Assembly: GCF_000282055.1 (NCBI RefSeq)
Contig: NZ_AKJZ01000039.1
Span: 1 to 34,131, forward strand
Length of the DNA stretch: 34,131 nucleotides
Direction of reading: 5' to 3'
Source of the DNA: Flavobacterium sp. CF136
GTDB lineage: Bacteria > Bacteroidota > Bacteroidia > Flavobacteriales > Flavobacteriaceae
Notes under the pieces: model-generated
Told to the model about the DNA's origin: nothing
The model's input: only the letters and a program-made list of their open reading frames with translations
Database searches by the model: none
Made by a program: the position numbers and the translations under genes
Part shown: positions 8,636 to 16,680 of the stretch, piece by piece
How positions within the stretch are numbered: the first letter of the stretch is position 1
Layout of the letters: each line of letters begins with the position of its first letter

Positions 8636-9681
8636 GTTAGTTCTATTCTTAGATTTACAGTGTAAAAATCTTCATTTTCTTCAATTTTTAAAGTATGTTT
8701 TTTTGGATAATAAAGCTGTAATCTATCATATGTATTTTGCAGGCCAATTTTTGAAGACTCTATATTTATAATACTTACTTTATGATTAGAAACCGTCATA
8801 CTTAAATGGTTTTCAGATACTTCAATTACTATTTTTATAACTGAATTTTCATCCGGATTTACACCATATTTAAAAGCATTTTCTATAAACGGAAATAATA
8901 ATAATGGTGCAATTTTGTACTTCGAAAAATCGCCGTTGGTTTTATATTCCAAATTGACTGAATTTCGCAATCGCGATTTTTGTAAATCAATATAATTATC
9001 AATATAGGTAATTTCTTTTTCTAAAAGCACTTCATCCTGATTAGAATCTTTAAGTAAATACCGCATGAACTCTGACAATTTTACAATTGTATCAGCGGCT
9101 TTATCATCTTTTTTGATAGACAATGCATAAATACTATTTAAAGTGTTGAATAAAAAATGTGGATGAATTTGTGTTTTAAGATGGGAAAGTTCTGCTTGTA
9201 ATTTTTCGTTTTCAATGATTTTGTTACGCACTTTTTCCCGAAGAAACGCTGAAGAAAAAATTACGGCTGTAAACAAAAAGATATGGTGTCTGATCTCTTC
9301 GAGGAAAAAGAATCCGTTTGGACGTTTTGGCATAAAATCCCTGCCAGATTTATGGATTTCAGGAAGGAATTCATTATGTGGAGTAAAAGGATTATGGCCA
9401 GTAATAACAGATGGTACAATGCAAACTATCAATAGGCAAATGATAATAATAATACTATACAAAACATACTTCTTCTTTATATAAAGTGTTTCAATCAAAA
9501 CATAAAAATTCAGAAAAAAGAAAAGAAGCATTAATAGATTGGCTAAAAAATCTCGTTGAGTTGCTTTTGTAAACAAATAATTTTCTTCTTCAGGAGGATG
9601 AGGCGAAAACAATAAAGGAAGAAACAGAAAGACTAAACTTCCAATAATTAAAAACAGATATGATTTTAGTTTCTCTTGCAT
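8632..9681 (-). CDS. LytS/YehU-type membrane sensor histidine kinase (pair 2)
   Basis: 349 residues. There are about four N-terminal membrane segments. The extracytoplasmic loop before the last contains several His and Pro residues (TGHNPFTPHNEF, EIHKSGRDF, KRPNG). The kinase core has LKTQIHPHFLFNTLNSIYA, N-box FIENAFKYGV and G-box KIGLQNTYDRL. It is the same architecture as the pair-1 kinase, with recognisable similarity also in the spacing of the membrane segments, so the two operons probably arose by duplication and inversion. It is first in its operon and divergent from the DUF3500 gene, with a 301-base gap between starts. Confidence 0.93.
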   Translation of the reverse strand: MQEKLKSYLFLIIGSLVFLFLPLLFSPHPPEEENYLFTKATQRDFLANLLMLLFFFLNFYVLIETLYIKKKYVLYSIIIIICLLIVCIVPSVITGHNPFTPHNEFLPEIHKSGRDFMPKRPNGFFFLEEIRHHIFLFTAVIFSSAFLREKVRNKIIENEKLQAELSHLKTQIHPHFLFNTLNSIYALSIKKDDKAADTIVKLSEFMRYLLKDSNQDEVLLEKEITYIDNYIDLQKSRLRNSVNLEYKTNGDFSKYKIAPLLLFPFIENAFKYGVNPDENSVIKIVIEVSENHLSMTVSNHKVSIINIESSKIGLQNTYDRLQLYYPKKHTLKIEENEDFYTVNLRIELT

Positions 9682-9982
9682 AATGACGTAAAATTATGGA
9701 ATATTAAACAGTTACAAAAAAATTGTGGTGAAATAGGAGAATGTGGTTGTATATGCTATTATCCGAATAAAAAAACAGAAAAAAACTGCATAATTAGTTT
9801 TATAATGCCGTGAAACAAAATATATTTTGCGCTGGATATTTTAAATTATAATGAGAAAAAAGAATGATTTTCATTTGTTTACCACTACAAAAGTGCTATT
9901 GACCACAAAAAAAGACTGCGCTGAAATAATCATTTAATTTTGAGGTTTAGAGTTTCAATAAACCTTAAATCTTTAAACCACT
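9682..9982. other. 301-base divergent intergenic region between kinase 2 and the DUF3500 gene
   Basis: This gap separates divergent starts and must hold control signals for both sides. Rightward it contains a -7-type box TAATTTTG at 9935-9942, 41 bases before the DUF3500 ATG, without a good -33 box. Leftward I find no clean TAnnTTTG box. No RNA gene or convincing coding sequence is visible. Confidence 0.55.
9935..9942 (+). promoter_or_regulatory. Candidate -7 box upstream of the DUF3500-HupE-TonB unit
   Basis: TAATTTTG fits TAnnTTTG and lies 41 bases before ATG 9983. No TTG/TTTG is seen 17-23 bases upstream, so this is a half-match only. Confidence 0.4.
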
Positions 9983-11377
9983 ATGAAAAAAACAAAATTA
10001 ATTTTATTAGGAGTTATTGCTTTCCTATTGGCAATTGCGTTTGCCTGCAGTAAAAGTGATGATGACTCTTCTGGTTCAGCCACCGTTACGACACTTGTAA
10101 GCAGTTCTGCTGTTTTTTCTTCAACAGCTACCATCAATGTTGCTTATACAGGAACAGCTACGCTTCCTTACACAGGCGGTAACGGCGTGGCCTATTCAGC
10201 AGGAACAGCTATTGCTTCAACAGGTGTTACCGGATTAACCGCTACTTTAACGGCAGGAACACTTGCCAATGGCGCAGGTAACCTGACGTACACTATTACA
10301 GGAACGCCTACGTCTTCAGGGACTGCCAGTTTTGTAATTACATTTGGAGGACAAACTGTAACGATCACTTTGACGGTAAATTCTGCCACTACTGCAGATT
10401 GCTCTTCGGCAACAGGAGTTACAAAAATAGTTTGTTTAGCCAATGCTTTTTTGGCTACATTAACTACGACACAGCAAACATCAGTAGTTCTTACGCTAAA
10501 TCTTACCAATGCCAAAAGATGGTCTAATTTGCCTTGCGGTTTATCTTGTCGAAATGGGTTATTGTTTAGCAGTCTTACTTCTGCTCAACAAACAGCTGCA
10601 TTAGCATTAATTCAAGCAGCTGCTGGCACCAGTTCTGGTGAAGGGTATGATGAATTTAGTACAATTAGAACGGCAGATGATTATTTAGGAACAACGGCAT
10701 CCGGGTATTCTTCTGGTAATTATGTAATTGCATTTTTAGGGACACCAAGTACAACTGGAAAATGGATGTTACAGTTTGGAGGACATCATTATGCTCAAAA
10801 TATTACCTATGATGCAGGAGTTGTAACAAGTATTACACCTATGCACGAAGCGGTTGAGCCGGCAGGCTCCTTTACTTATAGTGGCACAACATATGCTAGC
10901 CCATTAGCATCAGAACAAGCGGCAATGGCAAATATGCTGGCTTCCTTTTCAACTGCTGAATTGGCAACTGCGAAAATTTCTTCAACCTTTTCTGATTGTT
11001 TAATGGTGCCAGGTTCTACAACAAATACTTTTCCATCTACAAAATTAGGTATTAAGGTAAGTGAACTAAGTACAGCTGCTCAGGCAAAAGTTTTGGCGGC
11101 AATGTTACCTTGGATCAATGATGTAGATGCAACGTCAGCAGCTTCATTTACGACCATATATACTAATGAATTAGCCAACACTTATGTAACCTATGCGAGT
11201 AATAGCAGTGGTGTTTCAGGAAATGCGAGTAGTTTTCTAACAGCAAACACTGACTATGTAAGAATTGATGGGCCGAGTGTTTGGATAGAATTTATATGCC
11301 AAAGTGGAGTAGTACTTTCGGGAATTCATTATCATACCGTTTTTAGAGATCATACCCGGGATTATATCGGATTGTAA
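9983..11377 (+). CDS. DUF3500 family lipoprotein
   Basis: 464 residues with a lipoprotein signal: LAIAFAC with Cys22, then an SKSDDDSS tether. Residues ~30-135 are a Ser/Thr/Gly-rich Ig-like region typical of Bacteroidota surface lipoproteins. The rest (~140-464) resembles DUF3500, with the family's His-rich blocks QFGGHHYAQN, TPMHEAVEP and GIHYHTVFRDHTRDYIG. The biochemical function of DUF3500 is unknown to me. The clustered His residues and the following HupE and TonB-receptor genes suggest a ligand- or metal-binding role at the cell surface (inference). It is first of a co-directional trio, with 20 bases to the next gene. The family call rests on remembered motifs and would be settled by a profile search. 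Confidence 0.78.
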   Translation: MKKTKLILLGVIAFLLAIAFACSKSDDDSSGSATVTTLVSSSAVFSSTATINVAYTGTATLPYTGGNGVAYSAGTAIASTGVTGLTATLTAGTLANGAGNLTYTITGTPTSSGTASFVITFGGQTVTITLTVNSATTADCSSATGVTKIVCLANAFLATLTTTQQTSVVLTLNLTNAKRWSNLPCGLSCRNGLLFSSLTSAQQTAALALIQAAAGTSSGEGYDEFSTIRTADDYLGTTASGYSSGNYVIAFLGTPSTTGKWMLQFGGHHYAQNITYDAGVVTSITPMHEAVEPAGSFTYSGTTYASPLASEQAAMANMLASFSTAELATAKISSTFSDCLMVPGSTTNTFPSTKLGIKVSELSTAAQAKVLAAMLPWINDVDATSAASFTTIYTNELANTYVTYASNSSGVSGNASSFLTANTDYVRIDGPSVWIEFICQSGVVLSGIHYHTVFRDHTRDYIGL

Positions 11378-11397
11378 AATAATAAATCATTGAAACT

Positions 11398-12750
11398 ATG
11401 ATTCATAAATTAATTTTAAACAACCACCATCCTCAGGGATGGAGGTTGTTTTTCTTTTTAATATTGGTAATGTGTTGCATTTCCCAAGAAACGTTGGCAC
11501 ATCAAACACCAAGTACGATTGTATTATTAGATGTAAATCCTAAAACGGTTTCTGTCGAACTGCAATTGCCTTTGGGAGAATTAGAACTTGCTTTCGGACA
11601 TGAAATTACAAAAGACCCGGAACATTTAATTCAAAAATTTGGACCACAGCTCAAAGAATATTTATTGGCCCATATTCACCCAATGACTGCTAAAGACAAA
11701 CCTTGGCTAGTTGAAGTGACCAATATGACTGTTGGAAAAGCAGAACAAACCGAGAGTGGACCCTATCAGGAAATTACAATACAACTTGTTCTTATTCCTC
11801 CAACCGGAGTAAGTACCCGAAAATTCACTTTTGATTATGATGTAATTATGCATCAATTGGTTACCCATAGTGCTTTGGTTTCTATCCGCAGTGATTGGGA
11901 ATTGGGAAAAACAAATACAGAACCTGTAAAAGTTGGTGTTATAAGAGTAGATACACAATCAACACTCATTTATCCATTAGAAGTAAATTTAGAAAAAGGC
12001 GGTAATTGGTGGACAGGTTTCAAAGGAATGTTTTTCTTAGGAATGGAGCACATACGTGAAGGTACCGATCATCTATTATTTCTGCTAGTATTATTATTAC
12101 CGGCTCCTCTGGTAATAAATCGCAAACGATGGGGAAATTTTGGCGGAACTAAATATAGTATCATGCGTTTGTTGAAAATTGTCACCGCTTTTACAATTGG
12201 ACATTCCATTACACTTTTAATTGGTGCATCAGGCTGGATTGATCTGCCCGTGAAACCTGTTGAGATTTTAATTGCGGTTTCTATTTTAATTTCTGCAATA
12301 CATGCCATTTATCCTATTTTTCCAAACAAAGAAGTTTATGTAGCAGCTGGTTTTGGACTGGTGCACGGTTTAGCTTTTGCTACAGTACTTTCCGTTTTAA
12401 ATTTGGATGCAGGTGTTATGGTTTTGAGCATTTTGGGCTTTAACATTGGTATTGAAATCATGCAATTGTTTGTAGTTATTCTCATAATTCCATGGTTAAT
12501 TCTATTGAGTCAGACTCCGGTATATAAATGGGTTAGAACTGTATGGGCGTTATTAGCCGGAATTGCTTCCCTGGCCTGGATTTTGGAACGGGTTTCGGAA
12601 AAACCAAATAAGATATCAATTTTAATACAAAGTAATTATGAATATGCTCCTTGGGGAATTTTGATATTGGCGTTTTTTTCTGTTACTGTTTTTTTGGGAA
12701 ACTACTGGATCAAACGTAAAAAAAACACAAGCCAACTTACCATTTCCTGA
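11398..12750 (+). CDS. HupE/UreJ-type membrane protein with N-terminal periplasmic domain
   Basis: 450 residues. After an N-terminal hydrophobic export segment comes a soluble region of ~170 residues. From ~210 on there are six or seven membrane helices carrying HupE/UreJ-family motifs: MEHIREGTDHLLFLL (His218, His225), FTIGHSITL (His269), a helix with His302 and FGLVHGLAFA (His323). Relatives are proposed nickel/cobalt permeases, and this long form is common in Bacteroidota. Position between a His-rich lipoprotein and a TonB receptor fits a three-part uptake route from outer to inner membrane (inference). Oddly, codons 7-21 form a terminator-like hairpin with a T-tract, listed separately. 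The start at 11398 gives an unusually long n-region with HHPQGWR. Later starts such as TTG 11446 would leave no positive n-region, so 11398 is kept. Confidence 0.85.
   Translation: MIHKLILNNHHPQGWRLFFFLILVMCCISQETLAHQTPSTIVLLDVNPKTVSVELQLPLGELELAFGHEITKDPEHLIQKFGPQLKEYLLAHIHPMTAKDKPWLVEVTNMTVGKAEQTESGPYQEITIQLVLIPPTGVSTRKFTFDYDVIMHQLVTHSALVSIRSDWELGKTNTEPVKVGVIRVDTQSTLIYPLEVNLEKGGNWWTGFKGMFFLGMEHIREGTDHLLFLLVLLLPAPLVINRKRWGNFGGTKYSIMRLLKIVTAFTIGHSITLLIGASGWIDLPVKPVEILIAVSILISAIHAIYPIFPNKEVYVAAGFGLVHGLAFATVLSVLNLDAGVMVLSILGFNIGIEIMQLFVVILIIPWLILLSQTPVYKWVRTVWALLAGIASLAWILERVSEKPNKISILIQSNYEYAPWGILILAFFSVTVFLGNYWIKRKKNTSQLTIS
11418..11458 (+). terminator. Terminator-like hairpin inside the start of the HupE-type gene (possible attenuator)
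   Basis: Arm AAACAACC-A-CCATCC (11418-11432), loop TCAG, and arm GGATGG-A-GGTTGTTT (11437-11451) give 14 paired bases with a single A/A mismatch. TTTT-C-TTTT tracts follow. It has the full form of an intrinsic terminator yet begins only 20 bases after the ATG. Confidence 0.7.
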
Positions 12751-12780
12751 ATCGTTCCTGAAGTCCCAATTAATTTAAAT

Positions 12781-14994
12781 ATGAAAAAACATGTTTTTAT
12801 CTTCACGTTATTATTTAGTTTAACCGCTTTCAGTCAGAGCCAAAAAGGAATCGTTATTGATGAAAACGGAAAACCAATAGAAAATGCTACCATTAGCAAT
12901 CCAAAATCAAATACGCATTCGCATACTAATGAAACAGGGATTTTTAATATTGATAAATCCAATATTGGGGATGTACTGAATGTAATTGCATTGGGATATA
13001 AAAAAATGATTTATACAATTACCAATTCTGAAATTAGTATTGTGATGGAAAGTGATAGTTTTAAACTGGAAGAAGTAATTATTCAGTCTAAAATAGCTGC
13101 AATTAATGTGATTTCAAAAATTGATCTGGAAACCACTCCGGTCAATTCTTCACAGGAAATTTTGCGTAAAGTCCCGGGATTATTTATTGGACAGCATGCC
13201 GGCGGAGGTAAAGCAGAACAAATGTTTTTACGCGGTTTTGATATCGATCACGGTACTGATATTGCAATTAATGTGGATGGAATGCCCGTAAACATGGTTT
13301 CGCATGCACATGGGCAAGGTTATGCCGATTTGCATTTTGTTATTCCGGAAACTGTTGAGAAAATAGATTTTGGCAAAGGCACCTATTATGCAAACAAAGG
13401 TGATTTTGCAACGGCCGGATATGTTGATTTTGGAACAAAAGAAAAACTGGACTTTAGCAGCATTGGAGTAGAAGCAGGGCAATTTAATACTTTTAGAACA
13501 GTGGGCATGTTTGATCTTTTGGGAAATAATAAAAAACAAAGTGCTTACATTGCTACCGAATATATTCTTACTGATGGGCCATTTGACTCCCCTCAAAATT
13601 TTAACCGAATCAATTTATTTGGAAAATATTCTTTTGTTTTAGAAGATAATAGCCGTTTTTCAGTTTCAGTTTCACATTTCACCAGTAAGTGGGATGCTTC
13701 CGGACAAATACCGCAGCGATTGGTAGATGCCGGAACGATTTCCAGATTTGGTTCAGTAGATGATACCGAAGGCGGGTCAACTTCCAGATCTAATTTTAAC
13801 GTTTCCCTGTTTAAACCAATTGATGAAAATACTTTTTTGAAAGCCAATACCTTTTATTCAAATTATAAATTCGAATTGTTTTCAAACTTTACTTTTTTTC
13901 TGGAAGATCCTGTAAATGGTGATCAGATTAAGCAAAAAGAAGATAGAAATCTTTACGGAATCAATGCAGAATTGAATAAAAACATTCATAAAGAATCCGT
14001 TGATTTATTGTTTCAACTGGGATTTGGCGTAAGAAATGATGCCACAACCAATACTGAATTGTCACACACATTGAACAGAACTACTACTTTAGAGCAAATC
14101 AAATTAGGCGATATTGATGAGTCAAATATATTTACGTATTTAAATTCAGAGATTCGTTTGGGTAAATGGCTGATTAATCCTGCTGTTCGATTGGATTATT
14201 TTAAATTTGGGTATCAGGATAAGTTGGCTGCTAATTACAAAACACAGACCGAAAGCCAGGTGAAAATATCACCAAAATTGAATTTTGTTTATTCACAAAA
14301 TAATGATTTGCAATTTTATCTCAAAACAGGAATGGGTTTTCACTCGAATGACGCCAGAGTTGTTATAGAAAATAATGGAAAAGAAATTTTGCCAACAGCA
14401 ATCGGGACAGATTTAGGTACGATTTGGAAACCGTTTCCAAGGTTAATTGTTAATTCGGCTTTTTGGTATTTGTATTTGCAGCAGGAGTTTGTATACGTAG
14501 GCGATGCAGGAGTTGTAGAACCTAGTGGCAAAACGAGAAGGTCAGGTTTTGATTTGGGAATTCGTTATCAATTAAGTGATTATTTCTTTTTTAATCTGGA
14601 TGCCAATTACACGTATGCACGAAGCATTAATGGTCCCAAAGGACAAAATTACATTCCGCTGGCTCCGGATTTTACTTCCACCGCTGGCTTAAGTTTTCAA
14701 AACTGGAAAAACTTTTCAGGTGGTTTACGCTACCGATATATGAAAGACAGACCAGCCAACGAAGATAATTCGATAGTTGCAAAAGGATATTTTATCTCAG
14801 ATTTCAATATAAATTACACATTCAAAAGAATAGTTTTTGGTGTCTCAATTGAAAACATATTCAATTCTGAATGGAATGAAACCCAGTTTGCCACAGAATC
14901 CAGATTAAAAAATGAAACAGCAAGTGTAGAAGAAATTCATTTTACACCGGGAACTCCTTTTTTCCTGAAAGTTGGAATAAACTATAAATTCTGA
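12781..14994 (+). CDS. TonB-dependent receptor with N-terminal CarboxypepD_reg-like domain
   Basis: 737 residues: signal peptide (MKKHVFIFTLLFSLTAFSQS), a carboxypeptidase-regulatory-like domain at ~20-95 (GIVIDENGKPIENATIS), a plug at ~110-220, then a beta-barrel ending in an aromatic residue (VGINYKF). The plug holds FLRGFDIDHGTDIAINVDG and a His-rich stretch VSHAHGQGYADLHF. A second His cluster (NTHSHTNE) lies in the N-terminal domain. No SusD-like gene follows, so it is not a typical SusCD glycan importer. It begins 30 bases after the HupE-type stop, in the same apparent operon. The likely role is energised import of a small chelate or metal across the outer membrane; the ligand is unknown and the metal idea is inference from His content and neighbours. 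Confidence 0.92.
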   Translation: MKKHVFIFTLLFSLTAFSQSQKGIVIDENGKPIENATISNPKSNTHSHTNETGIFNIDKSNIGDVLNVIALGYKKMIYTITNSEISIVMESDSFKLEEVIIQSKIAAINVISKIDLETTPVNSSQEILRKVPGLFIGQHAGGGKAEQMFLRGFDIDHGTDIAINVDGMPVNMVSHAHGQGYADLHFVIPETVEKIDFGKGTYYANKGDFATAGYVDFGTKEKLDFSSIGVEAGQFNTFRTVGMFDLLGNNKKQSAYIATEYILTDGPFDSPQNFNRINLFGKYSFVLEDNSRFSVSVSHFTSKWDASGQIPQRLVDAGTISRFGSVDDTEGGSTSRSNFNVSLFKPIDENTFLKANTFYSNYKFELFSNFTFFLEDPVNGDQIKQKEDRNLYGINAELNKNIHKESVDLLFQLGFGVRNDATTNTELSHTLNRTTTLEQIKLGDIDESNIFTYLNSEIRLGKWLINPAVRLDYFKFGYQDKLAANYKTQTESQVKISPKLNFVYSQNNDLQFYLKTGMGFHSNDARVVIENNGKEILPTAIGTDLGTIWKPFPRLIVNSAFWYLYLQQEFVYVGDAGVVEPSGKTRRSGFDLGIRYQLSDYFFFNLDANYTYARSINGPKGQNYIPLAPDFTSTAGLSFQNWKNFSGGLRYRYMKDRPANEDNSIVAKGYFISDFNINYTFKRIVFGVSIENIFNSEWNETQFATESRLKNETASVEEIHFTPGTPFFLKVGINYKF

Positions 14995-15174
14995 TTTTTA
15001 ATATCGGCTCCACTCTATACTTATTTGCGAAATAGATAGGAAAAGTTTTAAATTTTAAAAAGGTTAGTTTGATTTTAACTATTTAACCTCATAAAAACTT
15101 GCCATTACCTCATAAATTTTAATTTAACTATACGTTTAAATATTTTTACAACCATAACTGTAAATGGTATTATT

Positions 15175-15945
15175 ATGAAAAGAAAAGATTTTTTAAGAGG
15201 TCTGGGTTTAGTAGGAATAGGTTCTTTGGCAATTCCAATTTTAAACGCATGTAGTAAAGATGACGATTCTACAGAAACTTCAACCACAACTGATACTACG
15301 TCAGGAACCGATACTACTTCAGGAACGGGTTCTACGTCGGGCAGTTGTTCAGTTACTTCTTCAGAAACGGCAGGACCGTTTCCTACCAAATCGCCATCTT
15401 CTTTGGTGAAGTCTAATATTGTCATGGATAGAACCGGTGTAGGTTTTACCATTAATATTACCATAAAAAACACCAATGCAAGTTGTGCAGCCCTAAAAGG
15501 AGCCCTTGTTGATATTTGGCATTGTGATAAAGATGGTTATTATTCAGAATATGGGGGGACTACAATGCAGACTGTAGATTATACGGGGTCATCATACCAT
15601 TTTTTAAGAGGAAGACAAACTACCGATGACAACGGATTAGTGACTTTTACGTCTATATTCCCAGGTTGGTACACTAGTCGCGCAACGCACATTCACGTTC
15701 ACATTTATAATGCCAGCGGAACGTCATTATTAGTAACGCAAATAGCATTCCCGGAAGGTACAAACAGTGCTGTGGCTTTAGTAAATGCATCAACAGCAAA
15801 CGGATATACCAAAGGTATGACGGGGTATACCTATAATGCTGCCGATACTGTATTTACAGATTCAATAGCAAATGAACTGTCAACAGTTACAGGAAGTGTA
15901 GCTGCTGGTTTTGTATTGACACATACCATAAATGTTGCCGGTTAG
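15175..15945 (+). CDS. Intradiol ring-cleavage dioxygenase-like lipoprotein
   Basis: 256 residues. The N-terminus KRKDFLRGLGLVGIGSLAIP then NAC is a lipoprotein signal with a Tat-like KRKDFL motif (a single Arg rather than RR). A low-complexity Thr/Ser/Gly/Asp linker covers ~30-57. The core shows the intradiol dioxygenase pattern: DIWHCDKDGYYSEY, FLRGRQTTDDNG, FPGWYTSRATHIHVHIY. Predicted Fe(III) ligands are all present: Tyr123, Tyr166, His172 and His174. Characterised family members open catechol-type rings. Being exported, this one may act on an environmental aromatic or a catechol-type chelate (inference). It lies 180 bases after the TonB receptor, with a pirin-like gene 23 bases downstream. 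Confidence 0.88.
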   Translation: MKRKDFLRGLGLVGIGSLAIPILNACSKDDDSTETSTTTDTTSGTDTTSGTGSTSGSCSVTSSETAGPFPTKSPSSLVKSNIVMDRTGVGFTINITIKNTNASCAALKGALVDIWHCDKDGYYSEYGGTTMQTVDYTGSSYHFLRGRQTTDDNGLVTFTSIFPGWYTSRATHIHVHIYNASGTSLLVTQIAFPEGTNSAVALVNASTANGYTKGMTGYTYNAADTVFTDSIANELSTVTGSVAAGFVLTHTINVAG

Positions 15946-15968
15946 TTTTATAAATAAAAGATTCTAAG

Positions 15969-16661
15969 ATGATAGTTCAAATTCCCGCCCAAATATACAA
16001 GTCAGAGGCAAGAGGTGTTTTTAAATCAGAAAAGCACAATTGTTTTGCGACCTTTAATTTTGGGGATTACCAGGATTTGTCCAGAAAACCATTCGGATCT
16101 TTGCAAATTTTGAATGAGGAAATACTGGGTCCCCAACAACGCATTTCCAGAGTTATAAAAGAGAAAACGAATGTAATTATTCTGCCATTATTTGGGGGCA
16201 TAGAATACAAGGACAATCTTGATGATTCGGAATTTTTAAGAGTTGAGCAAATTAGAGTAATTACTGCAGATGCTGAAATGTCTTTTGAGGTTTTTAATCC
16301 ATACGAAAATGAAAATGTAAGCTACTTGCAAATTCATTTTCAAAAGGGAAAGCAATATTTTAAAAATTACTTTCAGCAATCTGAAGTTGATTTTACAATC
16401 AGGAATAAATTAAGTCCTTTATTTGAAGTCGAAAAAGCCATTGGTTTTATTGGTCTTTATGATGGAAGAAAAGAAGGTTCTTATACTTTAAAAAAACCTG
16501 AAAATGGTATTTTTGTATTTGTAATTAATGGCGCTTTTGAAGTCGAAAACAGACTTTTGGAAGCTAAAGATGGTTTGAGTATGAAAGAAATCAATAGTAT
16601 AGAATGGGAAGCGCTATCTGAAAATGCTGTTTTATTGGTGTTTGAAGTTCCTTTAAAATAA
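15969..16661 (+). CDS. Pirin-like bicupin protein lacking the metal-binding motif
   Basis: 230 residues, no signal peptide. The start (TFNFGDYQDLSRKPFGSLQILNEEIL) follows the pirin signature FNFG.Y.D..R..FG.L.vLNdd.v.pg, and two beta-rich halves are consistent with a bicupin. The stretch where pirins carry HPH and later metal-ligand His residues reads GPQQRISRVIKEKTN with no such His, so metal binding and quercetinase-type activity look unlikely. It is apparently cotranscribed with the dioxygenase-like gene before it (23 bases) and the unknown gene after it (19 bases). Function is unknown; a redox-independent structural or regulatory role is possible. The family assignment rests on the N-terminal signature and fold pattern. 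Confidence 0.68.
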   Translation: MIVQIPAQIYKSEARGVFKSEKHNCFATFNFGDYQDLSRKPFGSLQILNEEILGPQQRISRVIKEKTNVIILPLFGGIEYKDNLDDSEFLRVEQIRVITADAEMSFEVFNPYENENVSYLQIHFQKGKQYFKNYFQQSEVDFTIRNKLSPLFEVEKAIGFIGLYDGRKEGSYTLKKPENGIFVFVINGAFEVENRLLEAKDGLSMKEINSIEWEALSENAVLLVFEVPLK

Positions 16662-16680
16662 AAAGGTTAAAACAGAATTT

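Noticed and set aside
9851..9937. 28-codon reading frame in the gap before the DUF3500 gene
   Set aside because: No recognisable domain or signal, a Lys-rich composition expected by chance in AT-rich DNA, and its stop overlaps the candidate -7 box.
9682..9982. LytTR operator (paired direct repeats with a GTT core) in the divergent gap
   Set aside because: Single near-matches such as ACAGTTACA occur but no second copy at the required spacing was found.
12785..12798. AAAAACATGTTTTT palindrome at the start of the TonB receptor gene
   Set aside because: It has no loop and only A/T pairs at the ends, so it cannot form a stable hairpin; expected by chance from Lys and Phe codons.
12781..14994. 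SusC-type glycan importer
   Set aside because: No SusD-like gene or glycan enzymes nearby, and the barrel is shorter than typical SusC proteins.
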